From positions 66,196,879 through 66,260,878 of the forward strand of contig NC_044990.1 of assembly GCF_008728515.1 (NCBI RefSeq): a stretch of DNA of 64,000 nucleotides. Reading direction: 5' to 3'. Both the position numbers and the translations under genes were made by a program. Each line of letters begins with the position of its first letter. Position 1 is the first letter of the stretch. The notes below the pieces were generated by a model. It saw only the letters and a program-made list of their open reading frames with translations, was not told the DNA's origin and did not search any database. Positions 23,392 to 35,353 of the stretch are shown piece by piece. The stretch is from Papio anubis (taxonomy: Eukaryota > Chordata > Mammalia > Primates > Cercopithecidae).

Positions 23392-23849
23392 AACTCAGGA
23401 ACTCTCCTAAGTTAAATGTAAATATTATTTGATCGGGGGTTCAGATTGTTGATAGGCAGCTCCCAAATCATATGTTAAATTCCTTTTGCAGAGAGTTGCA
23501 GAGATTTTATTTCAATAAAGTAGTACATAAAACCACTCAAAATAACCCTAAATAACTGAAATATCTAAGGTAAAAAGATGTATTGAGTAATGCATTGTGA
23601 GAATTCAAGAAGTGTATATGAAGAAAAAGAGGATGGTGGTCTATGTCACTAATGCAGGGCCCTGACTGAAAGCTAAATTTCCACACAGTTCTATGGAGTC
23701 CAGGCAGCTTGTATCACTCCTTTAGCAGATTTCAGGTAGGCGTCTTAGGTTTTCATTAGAATAGACTGTGCATGCTTCTTTTGCCATGAAAAGTGTGGGA
23801 GGTGATTAAAACTTGGATTACACAGCAAATATTACACACATATTTTCAT
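23392..23849. other. Unassigned AT-rich sequence
   Basis: Nothing recognised. Confidence 0.4.
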
Positions 23850-24040
23850 ATGTATTATCTCAATTAAGCTCCATAATGAATTCATATGGGTACGCATTAT
23901 TTATCCCTTTTCAAAATATGAGGGAATAGAGGCTCTCTCGTTTGATGTACGTCAACACAGGTAAAATTCAAATTCTAATAAGATTTCTGAATCTGAAATC
24001 CAAGGAATCTTTGCATTCTACTGACTTGCTTCATTTGACA
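23850..24040 (+). repeat. MIR SINE, degraded
   Basis: TATGTATTATCTCAATTAAG, CTCCATAATGAATTCATATG, GGTACGCATTATTTATCCC, then AAATATGAGGGAATAGAGGC follow the MIR order (ATTATCTCATTTAATCCTCA, CCTATGAGGTAGGTA, TTATCCCC, GATGAGGAAACTGAGG). Confidence 0.6.
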
Positions 24041-24174
24041 AAGGCAGTATGTATCATCATAGAATGAAATATATGATAAGCCCCATTAAATATGTATACT
24101 GCCTGGCTTAACCAAGACTTACAAACAAAATACCTACATTGTAAAGGAATTACGTTTTTAGATAATTCAAAATA

Positions 24175-24475
24175 GGCTGAGTGTGGTGACTCACGCCTGT
24201 AATAACAGCACTTTGGGAGGCCAAGGTAAGCGGACCACTTGATATCAGGAGTTCAAAGCCAGCCTGGCCAACATGGTGAAACCCCGTCTCTACTAAAATT
24301 ATCCAGGTGTGATGGTGTGCACCTGTAGTCCCAGCCACTCGGGAGGCTGAGGAAGGAGAATTCCTTGAACCCAGGAGGTGGAGGTTGTAGTGAGCTGAGA
24401 TCATGCACTGCACTCCAGCCTGGGTGACAGACTGAGTCTCTGTCTCAAAAATAAAATAAATAAATAAATAAAATA
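24175..24475 (+). repeat. Alu SINE (S-like)
   Basis: Plus-strand Alu from GGCTGAGTGTGGTGACTCAC to an A-rich tail of AAAATAAATAAATAAATAAA ending near 24475. It has a short deletion where AAAAATACAAAAAATTAGC should be (about 24293-24302). The L1 that follows is joined to this tail in the opposite direction. Confidence 0.93.
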
Positions 24476-24476
24476 C

Positions 24477-25609
24477 TTTTTTTTCAATTTTTATTTTATT
24501 TTATTTTATTTTACTTCTGGGATACATGTGCAGAATGTGCAGGTTTGTTACATAGGTATACGTAACATGTGCCATGGTGGTTTACTTCACCTATCAACCT
24601 ATCATCTAGATTAAGCCCTGCATGCATTAGGTATTTGTTGTAATGCTCTCCCTCCCCTTGCCCCGCCCCCCAACTGCCTGACAGGCCCCAGTGGGCAATG
24701 TTCCCCTCCCTGTGTCCATGTGTGCTCATTGTTCAACTCCCACTTATAAGTGATAACATGTGCTATTTGGTTTTCTGTTCCTGTGTTAGTTTGCTGAGGA
24801 TGATGGCTTCCAGTTTCATCCATGTCCCTGCAAAGGACATGATGTCATCCTTTTTTTATGGCTGCATAGTATTCCATGGTGTATATGTGCCACATTTTCT
24901 TTATTCAATCTATCATTGATGGGCATTTGGGTTGGTTCCAAGTCTTTGCCATTGGAACTAGTGTTGCAATAAACGTAAGTGTGCATGTATCTTTATAGTA
25001 GAATAATTTATAATCCTTTGGGTATATACCCAGTAATGGCATTGCTGGGTCAAATGGTATTTCTAGTTCTAGATTCTTGAGGAATTGCCACACTGTCTTC
25101 CACAATGGTTGAACTACACTCCCACCAACGGTGTAAAAGTGATCCTATTTATCCATATCCTTGCCAGCATCCGTTGTTTCCTGACTTTTTAATGATCACC
25201 ATTCTATCTGGCGTGAGATGCTATCTCATTGTGGTTTTGATTTGCATTTCTCTAATGACCAGTGATGATGAGCATTTTTTCCTATGTTTCTTGGCCACAT
25301 AAATGTCTTCTTTTGAGAAGTGTTTGTTCACATCCTTTGCCCTGATGGAGTTGTTGTTTTTCTTGTAAATTTGTTTAAGTTCCTTGTAGATTCTGGATAT
25401 TAGCCCTTTGTCAGATGGATAGATTGCAAAAATTTTCTCCCATCCTCTAGGTTGCCTCTTCACTCTGATGCTAGCTTCTTTTGCTATGCAGAAGCTCTTT
25501 AGTTTAATTAGATCCCATTTGTCAATTTTGGCTTTTGTTGCAATTGCTTTTGTCGTTTTTATCATGAAGTCTTTGCCCATGCCTATGTCCTGAATGGTAT
25601 TGCCTAGGT
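24477..25609 (-). mobile_element. L1PA/L1PB-type LINE-1, 5'-truncated
   Basis: Minus-strand L1. The poly(T) with TTTTA repeats (24477-24513) is the tail; the 3' UTR follows, then ORF2 upstream sequence up to TATTGCCTAGGT at 25609. A 136-codon minus frame (25221-25631) is an ORF2 remnant whose last codons run into flanking DNA. The copy is collinear and not indel-rich, so it gives a useful length reference for the same ORF2 stretch in the L1s at 38634-40253 and 41220-47241. No clear target duplication; the insertion point lies in the Alu A-tail, where a short AAAAT repeat could be hidden. Confidence 0.95.
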
Positions 25610-25737
25610 AAAATGATATTCTATGAAACAAAATGTTACATTTTAATTAAATGATAAATAAAAATTAAAGAATTCAATTCAGAATTTATATCTGCACACT
25701 TACTTGAAATATAAAAGTGTGCCATCAAAAGTAAATC

Positions 25738-26795
25738 ACACAACTCGATAGCAGAAAAACAAATAATGTGTTTAAAAATATGGACAAAGGACCTGAACAG
25801 ACATTTTTTTCAAGCAATTCATATACATGGCCAACAGAAATATGAAAACGTGCGCAACATCACTAATCATCAGGGAAATGCAAATTGAAATCTCTGTGAT
25901 ATACCACCTCACACCTCTTAGGATGGCTATTAACAAAAACACAAGAGCTAACAAATATTGGCAAAGGTGCAGAGAAAAAAAAGGAACTCTAGTAACTGTT
26001 GGTGGGAACGTAGATTGTACAGTCATTATGGAAAACAATATGAAGGTTCCTAAAATTAAAAATAGAACTACCATGAACTCACCAATCCCTCTTCTATATA
26101 TGCAACGAAAGGAGATTAAACCACCATCCTGTAAAGATGCTGGTGCTCAAATGTTTATTGCAGAATTATTCACACTAGCCATTTTATAGAAACAACCTAA
26201 GCATTTATTGACTAATCAATGGATAAATAAAGTGTGGTGTATCTATACTTAATGGAATGCTATTCAGCCATAAAAATTCAGATCCTGCCATTTACCACAA
26301 CATGTGTAGAACTGGGGGACAGTATGCTAAATGAAATAAGCCAGAATAGAAATAAAAATATTGCATGATCTCACTTATATGTGGAGTCCACAAAAAGTCA
26401 AGTATACAGATAGAGAATTAAACAGTTGTAACCATGAGCAGTGGGAAGAAGGGTGTGGAGAAAATGGGAGACTAGATATAGGCAAAAAGATAAAAAGTAG
26501 CAGATATCTAAAATGCATTTAGTCTAGATTTGTAATGCAGCATGAGGATGAATTAATTAATTGAATTGCATTATATTGGGAATTTTTGTTAAATAAGTAG
26601 ATCTTAGTTGCTGTTGTCGCACACAAAAAAGTAACTGTATTATATGAGATGATAGATAAGTTAATTTGTTTCACTAAAGTAACCATTTTGCTAATTGTAT
26701 GTATCTCATTACAACATGTCTTTAACCTAAAATATACACAAGAAAATTTATTTTTAAAAAGGTAAATAAGAGAGTAAATAAATAATATAATTTAA
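25738..26795 (+). mobile_element. L1M-type LINE-1, 3' end
   Basis: Plus-strand older L1: AACTCGATAGCAGAAAAACA, then GACAAAGGACCTGAACAGAC, ATGGCCAACAGAAATATG, GGGAAATGCAAATTGAAATC, TGGCTATTAACAAAAACAC, AATGCTATTCAGCCATAAAA, TGATCTCACTTATATGTGGA, and an AT-rich 3' UTR end. These are the ORF2 C-terminal and 3' UTR landmarks of medium-age L1 (L1MA/L1MB-like). The 120-codon plus frame 25827-26189 is an ORF2 remnant, ended by stops. Confidence 0.92.
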
Positions 26796-26924
26796 ATGGT
26801 TGAATATAGTAATTGTTATTTGATGAAACTGCCAAAATATCATATTTTTAACAAACATTGCACTGTGTTGAACATAAATAAAATGAGAATAAAATAACCA
26901 TATCCAGCTTTTCCACAGGAAAAC

Positions 26925-27752
26925 ATTCATAATGAAATGGGAGAGTTCCCTTAACCACCTGGAAGAATATGCAGCGGGGGTGTGGCTAGCTCCTTTGTTG
27001 CCCCCACTGCTCAGATCCCTAGGGCGAGCATGCAGACAGGCAGATGCAGAGGCTCTGGGAACAACTCTTGGGTTCCTGCCTCCGGCAGTGTTTAGGGAAG
27101 GGTGTCTACAACTCCTGAAAACCAAGTGGGTGTGTGTTAGAGTATGCTCTTTCAACTTTGCCATGTGCAGATGGCTTGTGTTAATCAGCTCAATAGATCC
27201 TCTGCCTTATCACAAGGGCAGGGGGCCAGTGTAACACCCTTTTCTGTATCCTGAGATTTTGCCCAGTGTCCCAAAAGCATCAGATCATACTCGGGCTGGA
27301 AGAATGAGTGCAAGGTTTTATTGAGTGGTGGAGGTGGCTGTCAGTGAGATGAATGGGGAGTCAGAAGAGAGGGGATGGAGTGGAAAGGTGGTCGCCCCTG
27401 GAGTCAGGCTGCCCAGTGACTAGACTCTTCTTTGACTGCCCTTGGTCAAACTCCCCTCAGCATCCAGACGTCCATCCTCTTCTCACTTTCTCTACTGCAT
27501 TGTTCCATCATCACTGTTCTGCTGATTCCAACATCCAGCCACTTGTGTCTGTGCCTGCTAAGATCTTGGGTTTATATGGGCGTAGGATGGGGGATGTGGC
27601 AGGCCAGAGTGGTCTCAGAAAATGCAGCATTTGGGTGTGAAAATAGGAGTGCCTGTTCTCACTTAGACCTGTGGCACAGGCCCCAGGGTGGAGCCCTTGC
27701 CAGGTGCCCACCTCTTCTCTACTCAGCACTTACCTGTTCCCCTCCTATATCA
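26925..27752 (-). repeat. Solo LTR, class-I ERV (ERV1) type, copy 1
   Basis: GC-rich island in AT-rich DNA. On the minus strand it carries a TATA-like CCCATATAAACCCAAG (27564-27579) and an AATAAAACC signal (27315-27323). The same features recur in order at 51910-52913, so the two are one family. Shared landmarks include GTTAATCAGCTCAATAGATC/GTTAACTAGCTCAGTTAGGC and CCAGCCACTTGTGT. It resembles HUERS/LTR1-like long LTRs, but I cannot fix the family. The plus-strand frames here (27353-27782) are chance frames. The left edge is uncertain; the right edge ends ATATCA at 27752. Confidence 0.82.
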
Positions 27753-28843
27753 ATAAGTCATCCTGTTACTAGTTTTAGATAGTGCATATTTTGATACATA
27801 AATTTGTAATAAATTCAATAACATATTTTATGCATATCTGGGCTTTTTGGTGTTTTAATAACTAAAGAGAAATTAAATGTGTTGGATCAATTAAGAACTC
27901 TTTAAAAATAATATAAATCAGTACAAACTCATTTGTAACTAATTTATAACTTAGTTACAATTCATAACTAAAACTTATAGTTAAAAAGAAATTGTAAGTT
28001 ATAAGCATTTGTAAGTAACTAGTATATAATTATACATCTATTTTTTGTTTCTTCATCTTTTTATCTTCTATGAACTCTTTTTCAAACAAGAATGCTATTT
28101 AAATTTTTTATTAACTCTTGAAAATAAAATGAAACAAATTGAAGCAAACAGATCAGGTCATTTCTTCCTTGCATTATTGAAATGTACCTGAGCAAGGTTT
28201 ACATAGTTACAGTGACATCATTAACTAAATTAGTGAAATTTAGTTGCATATTACCCCAATGATTTATTAAAATTAAAGTTGAATAAATCAACTTTGATAT
28301 ATCAATGGTATTCTTGATCCATACAAAACAATGGAACTAAGTTATAGTAAATTTTCATAAAATGTTTGTTTAAAGAATGAATAAATGCATGTATAATTGT
28401 AGAAAGTCAGCATAACTACAAATGCTAAATACATTTTTAAAAGAAAATGTGTGTGTGATTTTCTATTGCTTTATCAAAGTCAATTTTCATAAAATATTTT
28501 TTATGAAAGGCAGTCCCCAAGGCTAACCTACTTCAAAAATATACCTTATTAAGACAACCAAATCAGTGATCAAATGGTTCAAAATAAAAGAAAATTTCTA
28601 AGTATAGAAATTAAATATAAATTCCATGTAAAATAAATTTCTAAGCCAAAAATTTCACATAAATGTCTTTTGTGCAAATGCTAAAATCCGAAGTTTAACT
28701 GAGAATTTTATATACATGTATATTCATTTTTAAATTATATAAATAACTTTTATTAATAGTATATCATAAAAAATGGAAATTTTTAATTGGAAGGTGTCAT
28801 TTATTTATAAAATTGGAAAAACAAGGACAAAACCTGATGACAT

Positions 28844-28850
<7 letters not shown>
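27753..28850. other. Unassigned AT-rich sequence with a small hairpin
   Basis: No gene recognised. At 27933-27960 two perfect 10-base arms (TTGTAACTAA and TTAGTTACAA) enclose 8 bases. Confidence 0.5.

Positions 28851-28880
<30 letters not shown>
28851..28880 (+). repeat. (GT)15 microsatellite
   Basis: Thirty bases of pure GT flanked by TATAT. Confidence 0.96.
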
Positions 28881-28885
<5 letters not shown>

Positions 28886-29529
28886 GGTTACTTTGAGAAT
28901 TCTTAATCCCTAGAGTGTGTGCTTACTCTGCAATAAGATATCATACACTCATAAATTTGTAATCCAAATTGGTATTTCTGTATACAGAAATTGACACTTT
29001 CATAAATAATTTAGTGTTTTAGTCTTATAGTGGCAGAGTTGTTTGCACACTATGGAATGTAAATGTATTTTTTGGCACTATCCTTGATGTCAAGTTTTCT
29101 AATTTGGTTCCCAGAAAAAGACAGACTTTTATAATATTCTTGGCTTATTTATAAGATAATAGTTTTGTTGATAAATTATTGTCCCAAGAATGCATGTCTA
29201 TCCTAAAGAACGGATTTCTAAAACAATACAAATTTATATGTTAGTAATTTATAATTCATTTTTTTTAAGGATTTCATAAAATTAGAGGTTCTTCCAGCCC
29301 CAAGTAGGAAAATCACATATCATCTAATTTTATTATTATAAATGCTCTGTTATTAATCATATACATGCCTGTAACCCATATTTCTAGTAACAATTGAGGT
29401 TGCTATAGGATATGAAGAATGAACTGATGCAATGGATAATAAGTTTCAAAAGGAAAGAGGAGGCTAGATATAGTTCCCGTAGCATAATATGTAGATCCTG
29501 ATATTTATTGTCACAGTAATAATATAACA

Positions 29530-29531
<2 letters not shown>
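28881..29531. other. Unassigned AT-rich sequence
   Basis: Nothing recognised. Confidence 0.45.

Positions 29532-29567
<36 letters not shown>
29532..29567 (+). repeat. (GT)18 microsatellite
   Basis: Thirty-six bases of uninterrupted GT. Confidence 0.96.
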
Positions 29568-29570
<3 letters not shown>

Positions 29571-29574
29571 CAAG

Positions 29575-29863
29575 CCAAAAATTTAGTGACTTAAAACAAT
29601 AGGCATTTATTTAACATAAGACTATGTAGATCAGCACTTTAGGCTGGTTTAGCTGAGTAGTTTATCTGTTTTCTACTAAACTCATTCACATGCTGAAAGT
29701 TAGCAGCAGAAATTAGAATAGGAGGTGACTGAGTCACATGCCTTTTATTCTCCAATGAGCTACCAGGCATATTTTCACAGAGATAGTGGAGGGAGAGTTT
29801 AGAAAGTAATGTCCCAATATTAAAGTTCATTTAAGACTCTGTTTGAATGACAGCGGCCAGCAT
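29575..29863 (+). repeat. Old mammalian LTR-like relic, part 1 (split by L1)
   Basis: It begins with the motif GCCAAAAATTTAGTGACTTA, then AAACAATAGGCATTTATT, a motif shared by several old interspersed repeats, and runs to CAGCGGCCAGCATTCTATTG. After the small L1 insertion the text continues at about 30131 with AAATACACCTGATGGTGGAG and AGTTACACAGCAAAGAG. I cannot name the family. Confidence 0.45.
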
Positions 29864-29876
29864 TCTATTGGCTTTA
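29864..29876 (+). repeat. Left target-site duplication of small L1
   Basis: TCTATTGGCTTTA; repeated exactly at 30118-30130. Confidence 0.9.
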
Positions 29877-30117
29877 TTTATTTATTTATTTATTTTTTAT
29901 TATTATTATACTTTAAGTTCTAGGGTACATGTGCATAACGTGCAGGTTTGTTACATATGTATACTTGTGCCATGTTGCTGTGCTGCACCCATCAACTCGT
30001 CAGCACCCAACAACTCGTCATTTACATCAGGTATAACTCCCAATGTAATCCCTCCCCCCTCCCCCCTCCCCATGATAGGCCCCGGTGTGTGATGACTTGG
30101 ACTCGGGAAGGGGGACA
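29877..30117 (-). mobile_element. Very short L1PA insertion with 5' inversion
   Basis: Only the L1 3' UTR is present, on the minus strand: T-rich tail (TTTATTTATTTATTTATTTT...), ACTTTAAGTTCTAGGGTACA, GTGCAGGTTTGTTACATATG, then CCCCTCCCCATGATAGGCC. The last segment, 30095-30115, is in the opposite orientation. It equals the reverse complement of the neighbouring L1 stretch (compare 38820-38840: 18 of 21 bases). Bounded by exact 13-bp repeats. A short internal repeat (ACTCGTCAGCACCCAACAACTCGTC, 29995-30019) is also present. Confidence 0.93.
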
Positions 30118-30130
30118 TCTATTGGCTTTA
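30118..30130 (+). repeat. Right target-site duplication of small L1
   Basis: Exact copy of 29864-29876. Confidence 0.9.
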
Positions 30131-30270
30131 AATACACCTGATGGTGGAGCCCAAAGTCATGATGGAAGGGAACTACAAAGTTACACAGCAAAGAGTGTGG
30201 AATCAGGGACCACTGAAAAATGGAGAGTACTGAGACTATCAATATACCACAGTCTTCTAAGCTTTTAACT
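30131..30270 (+). repeat. Old mammalian LTR-like relic, part 2
   Basis: Sequence that continues the relic interrupted by the L1 at 29877-30117. Family not assigned. Confidence 0.35.
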
Positions 30271-30485
30271 TAGCAAAAAGCCTATTATTAGACTTTAGGA
30301 CCTATTATAGGATGTTAGGACTTACTACTATTTCAATTAGATGGGGCAAAGTACGTGTATAGGTGAAGTCTGCTGCCATTATTATCAAAAGAGAATTGAA
30401 AGATTTCAGAATTTTATCGACAGTGAAGGGTCAGGACGACTATTAAGTAAAATATGACTGAGATTTCAGTTACAGGATATGATAG

Positions 30486-30955
30486 CTGTATTAGTTCCCT
30501 AGCTTCCATAACAAAGTCCACAAACAAGAAAAAAATGTTCTCCCCAATTCCTGGAGGCTGGAAATCCAAAATCAGGGTTAGTAGAGCCATGCCCCTCTGA
30601 CACCTGTAGGAGAAAATTCTTCCTTGCCTTTTCCAGCCTTTGGCATGTGCTGACAGTCCTTGGCATTCCTTGGCTTGTAGGTGCATTACTACAAGTTCTG
30701 TCCCTCTTGTCATAGGGCTGTTATTTCACTGTGTATCTTTCTCTCTTTAGATGGGGTTTCCTCTGTGTCTGGCCCCCAATTTCTCTCTTATCATAAGGAC
30801 ACCAGTTATATTTAATTAAGGGCCGACCCTACTCCAATACAGTTTAATCTTGACTAATTATATCTGCCACAGCTTCCCCCCTCCTCTTTTTTTTAGTACT
30901 TTTTTCTAAAGTACTGGAAGTTAAGACTTAAATATATAATTCAACGTATAACAAC
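30486..30955. repeat. Old LTR-like repeat (ERVL/MaLR type), family not assigned
   Basis: Recognisable order of an abundant old mammalian repeat: TTAGTTCCCTAGCTTCCATA, AACAAAGTCCACAAAC, CCTGGAGGCTGGAAATCCAA, AATTCTTCCTTGCCTTTTCC, GGCATTCCTTGGCTTGTAGG, CTCTCTTATCATAAGGACAC, then AATTCAACGTATAACA. I am sure it is an interspersed repeat, less sure of its class. The minus 99-codon frame at 30414-30713 overlaps it and is not a gene. Confidence 0.65.
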
Positions 30956-33900
30956 AGGGTCATTAATAGAAAGAAGTCGTGGATAAGAAAAACAAGGATT
31001 TGGGGAAGGTATGAAGAAAAGATGAGGTTGAGTCAAAGAAGTCTGAATTGAAGCTTTCAGAATAATATCCACAGACTTGGAAACCCAGAAAACATTTAGA
31101 AATGTAAGATTAGTTTAGAGACACAGGTGGGACTAGAGAGAAAACTATGAAACATATGCTAAGACAATCCTTTTTAATGGTAGATTGGGTGATAAATCTA
31201 AAGACCAAGAGGAAAGAGTAGGCACACAATTCAAGAGGAATTTTGGGGAAGAGAGAGAGGCAGGAAGAGGTACAAAAATATGTATAATCATAAAATTAAG
31301 AAGAAAGTGTTTTACTTAGTCAAGAACCAAGTACGATACCTGAAACACACCAAACATTATAGATTGTTTAGGATGGACTTTATAATACTTAAGCCTAGTA
31401 TAATCTTAATAATTATTACTAAATTTATAAAGGAATCTAAAATTTAAAAAGTCTCCATCCTTATTACTTCCAAACGAAGGAATATTTTATTAATAAGTAC
31501 AAGAGTACTTAATATAATTTGAACGGAGTTTCAACTAAAATTTTTATAAATAAAATTTATCAGCTTTTCTAGGAAGAATCATGAAGGACCAGGGCTAAGG
31601 AAAGCCAAGCTAACTTATGCTCATTATAGAATTCTACTTTATAGAACATATGGCCGATTTTGAAAGTTCGTAAATACTCCCTTGAACTGCCTAGTTTTAG
31701 TAAAGTATCCATTGGAACTGGAGTCGAAGATTCAAGTTAAAAAGAAACATATTTTATCATAGTTTTAAGGAAAAGAAAAAATGTTGAAAGGAGGTAACAC
31801 TTTTCTGAATCTTTCAAACACCATTTTCATTACTGTTCTATCACTGGGAAGCAGATTACTCAAGGGAAATAAGAACAAGGGATTTGAAGCCAAACTATAA
31901 AAAATAATTTTAAATCCTGGAAATACTTTAAAAAATAAGGAATTAATTAAAAAGAAATCAAAGTGAGAAACAAATGACAGTTGCTCAAATGCCCATCTTT
32001 GGAAGTAATTAGCTTTTACAACTCGTCTTCCAAAGCATTCCTTAAAGATATTAATAAGCCTGTGGGTTTTGTTTTATTTCTAAGCAAATCTATTTGGAAT
32101 TTTGTCACAGAAAATATGGTATTAAGGCATTAAAAAGAGCTAGTATTTTTAAAAAATAAAAATAAAAAGTAATTTAGTGGGAAAACATGAGAGTAACAGG
32201 CTACAGAAATACTAAGTTGCCTAATTTAATGTAAGCTAATGGATAGCTTTATAAAAAGAAAATACTAGAAATCTGCCTACAGTATTGCTACAAAGAGTAT
32301 CTGACATGATGGGTATTAAGTGCTTGTTATTATAAAGTCAACATTTGTTAGATTTTAAAACTTTTAACTGAAAAATAGTCTCTGCTTGCCATTTTTATAA
32401 CAAATACAATAAAGTTATAGAATCATATATATAATTTTCTTTTGGGGGTGATTATTATATGAGTAGATAAAAGGCCGTAATCTTCTATTTAATTAAATTA
32501 TTAGACTTCACTTTATTATTTCCACCTATGATCAATATGCCTTACATGACTGGATTTTCCCTGATAGATGCTGTTTTGTTTTTCTTTCTATTTTGTATTT
32601 ATATTAGAGTTTTTATATTCTTAGGCATGCCTTTGACAGCCAACAAAGGGGGTTTGCAAAAATCATTATATCTACAACCTCGAAGTAATTATATGTATTA
32701 GCGCCATATAACTTTAAAACTTAATAAACAGTTGTTTGGTTGTAAAATCATGGGTATGAAAAGTGAGGCAAGAAAGCCAAAGATTGATAGATCCCAAGAA
32801 ATGAAAATGCTAGGTAAAAGGAAGCTGTATTTGCACTTGTACCAATTTACTTTAGCTAGAGGGTTTTCTGGGGATTCTGCTATTGGACAGAAGCCCAGGT
32901 CACTCTTGGCAGCTGCCCCATGACTGGGGCAGCAGCTGGTTCATATGCTTCTATATTGATTACCCTCCAGATGGAATGAAAGACGAAGTAATTATAAATT
33001 ATTACAGAAAATTAGGTTTTAAATGTTGACAACATGATGAAAACACACTCCAAATCGTGGTATTTCTTAATTGAAATGATTAGGGTTTTATTTTCATTTA
33101 ATATTAATAATGAGTATATTTTAAATAAACACCCAATCCTGTTGCATACACATTTTAGAAAACATTTATGCAGTGCTGTGATATTAAATTGAGCTCCCTG
33201 TCAATTCTTTTGAAGAGATGACAGATGCCCGTTTATATTCCTCTCAGCCTTGAAAGTTCTGGGACCCTCTCTGTGTTTGACTGGACACAGTTTTATTGCC
33301 TTAGAGTCTCATTGAGAAGGGAGGCGTTGCCTCAGATTCTCTCACGATGTAATTATTTGGCTGTGAGTCTTGATTATAACACACCTGCACAGTATTTTCT
33401 CAACAAATACATATATTATCATTGAATGGGAGCAGTACATTGGTAAATGCATACTAGCTTTGCAAATTTTAAATAGCTTATCATTATTTTCAAGGTTTCA
33501 CCTGCATATGCATAGATTCAATAAATTGAGGAATAGTTGATATGTATCTAATATTAGAATACGTACAGTATTTTGGGGAGCAAAATTTAATGAAATACTC
33601 GAAGAAATTGCCTTTTTATTTTTGGAGACAAACATGCAGACATGATACAATAGTACAGTAATTACTAAACAAAACATGAACAAGAGCAGGGTAGTATGCT
33701 GAAAACTTTTTTTCCCAGTTGCTAAAGTATCTTAGAGACCAGGATATGGCAGATTATTTGATAAAAATGTTTCAGGGAAAGAAGGCAGAGTGCGGCAAAG
33801 TAGGGAGGAGGAAATCATAAGACACTTCTCTAGTTTTATTTGAAATGTATTACACTTTCATTCAGATATTATCTAACCTGTATGAGGTTCCAAACCATTT

Positions 33901-33964
33901 AAATCTGTGTCCCAAAATATTAAAAAAATAAATACTACCGTTTCGTGAATATGCAGTTTTCTAA
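30956..33964. other. Long AT-rich stretch, no feature recognised
   Basis: Three kilobases with no repeat that I can name and no gene. Small frames (32732-32923; 33225-33425) lack domains. Candidate unique sequence. Confidence 0.5.
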
Positions 33965-34122
33965 AAATCACTCATTGAGTAACTGCTGTAAGAAAGAGAA
34001 GGCAGGTCCAGTAAACATAAAGGTAAATAAAACACAATCTGTCTTTAAGAAGCTCATTGTCCAATTGGTAGAAAAGCCATATAAATGATAGGTTTAGTAC
34101 TAATGTTAAACTTACAAATTTA
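33965..34122. repeat. Possible ancient LINE/L2-type fragment
   Basis: ACTCATTGAGTAACTGCTGT, AAATAAAACACAATCTGTC, TTTAAGAAGCTCATTGTCC has the order of an old repeat (AACAAATATTTATTGAGC...GGAGCTCACAGTCTAGT). Weak. Confidence 0.4.
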
Positions 34123-35159
34123 AAATTTAAAAGTATATGCATATTCATATACATGCATAACTCTATGTTTAATATTGTGCATCTGTACTTATTACAAAAT
34201 TATGGTGACATTGTCTTGGATATTCAAGTTACATACAAAATTGCTCAAAATCTTGATTATAACATATTACCACCAATATTTTCTCACAATTTTTAAAATG
34301 CTGGTGAATAGAAGCAGCAATCTTACAAATGCATATCAGCTTCTCTATACAATTGTTTATGATTAGGGCATTCTTATCTTGTTGACCAGATTCCAAAAGC
34401 AGGTACTATTACACGAACAAATAAAATTAGCATTCTATTATTTTGTTTTTCTTTTCACATTAAAATACCTGATCAAATTTCACCAATAATAGAGAGATTA
34501 CCTATTTCAACTATAGTGGATTTCTCTGTTGAGAAATAATCTTTATTTACAAAAACAATTTCAGGCCACCATTTTTTAAAAAGCCTGTATTCACGTAACA
34601 CCCTAATGACCATTTATAGAACTGAAACTTTACCAGAGTCTAGAGGCAGCAGATTTGTATGTGTTGAATAACCAGTTGGATGTCAGTGAAAATCATTTTG
34701 CTCCTTATGTAGACCAGATATAGCATGCTGAAGTGCTCTGTTAATACTTGTATTCTCAGAATTAAAGGTACATTAATCTAATTTATTTCAGGAAGCACAA
34801 ACAGTATTTTAGAAGGTATACAACCTATACTTTAGCATCTTTAAAAATGATTTTAAATCTATATGTCTATTTTCATCAGAAGCACTCATATATTGAAAGA
34901 CAGTTTGATCAACAGAAAGATTATAAAAAGAAGCAGCTAATTAAGCTTTGTGAGCTTTATTTTTCCAAAATCTTACTCATTTTCCCAAACATAAATAAAT
35001 TACACACGCTTTCTTTTTAATATAAATAAATTTCATCTATCCCAATCTAAAAACAGCCATATAAGAACACTTAATATGAAATATCTATTTCTTTTTATTT
35101 TAGTATTTTAATAAAAAATAAGACAATTCAAGGAAAACACCAGGATGACTCAAATATGT
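34123..35159. other. Unassigned AT-rich sequence
   Basis: Nothing recognised. Confidence 0.45.
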
Positions 35160-35353
35160 CCTGTATAATTCCAAGTGAAAAACACAAAAGACAAGCTTGT
35201 AATAATAACTTATGACATTGAGATTTTATTAACCAAAACACCACTTACAATTCTAGTCAATTTAATTTTATTTTAAAGAAATATATTTGGCATTGTTTAG
35301 TAGTATTTTATAGGCTTACTTAGATGTCATTTTTGTTGCATAGGTAATATTTG
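35160..35353 (+). repeat. Diverged direct repeat, copy A
   Basis: About 194 bases that reappear at 37719-37914 in the same orientation. Shared landmarks include ATTCCAAGTGAAAAA, ATAACTTATGACATT, AGATTTTATTAA, ATTCTAGTCA, TATTTGGCAT/TGTTTGGCAT and TTTGTTGCATAGGTA. By eye roughly four of five bases match. I do not recognise the family. Confidence 0.8.

Noticed and set aside
25221..25631. 136-codon minus-strand frame as a gene
   Set aside because: L1 ORF2 remnant; its first codons lie outside the L1, in flanking DNA.
26754..27164. 136-codon minus frame as a gene
   Set aside because: It reads from a solo LTR into an L1M 3' end, two unrelated repeats.
27353..27782. 95- and 116-codon overlapping frames as exons
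   Set aside because: They run antisense through a solo LTR that is GC-rich, so long chance frames are expected.
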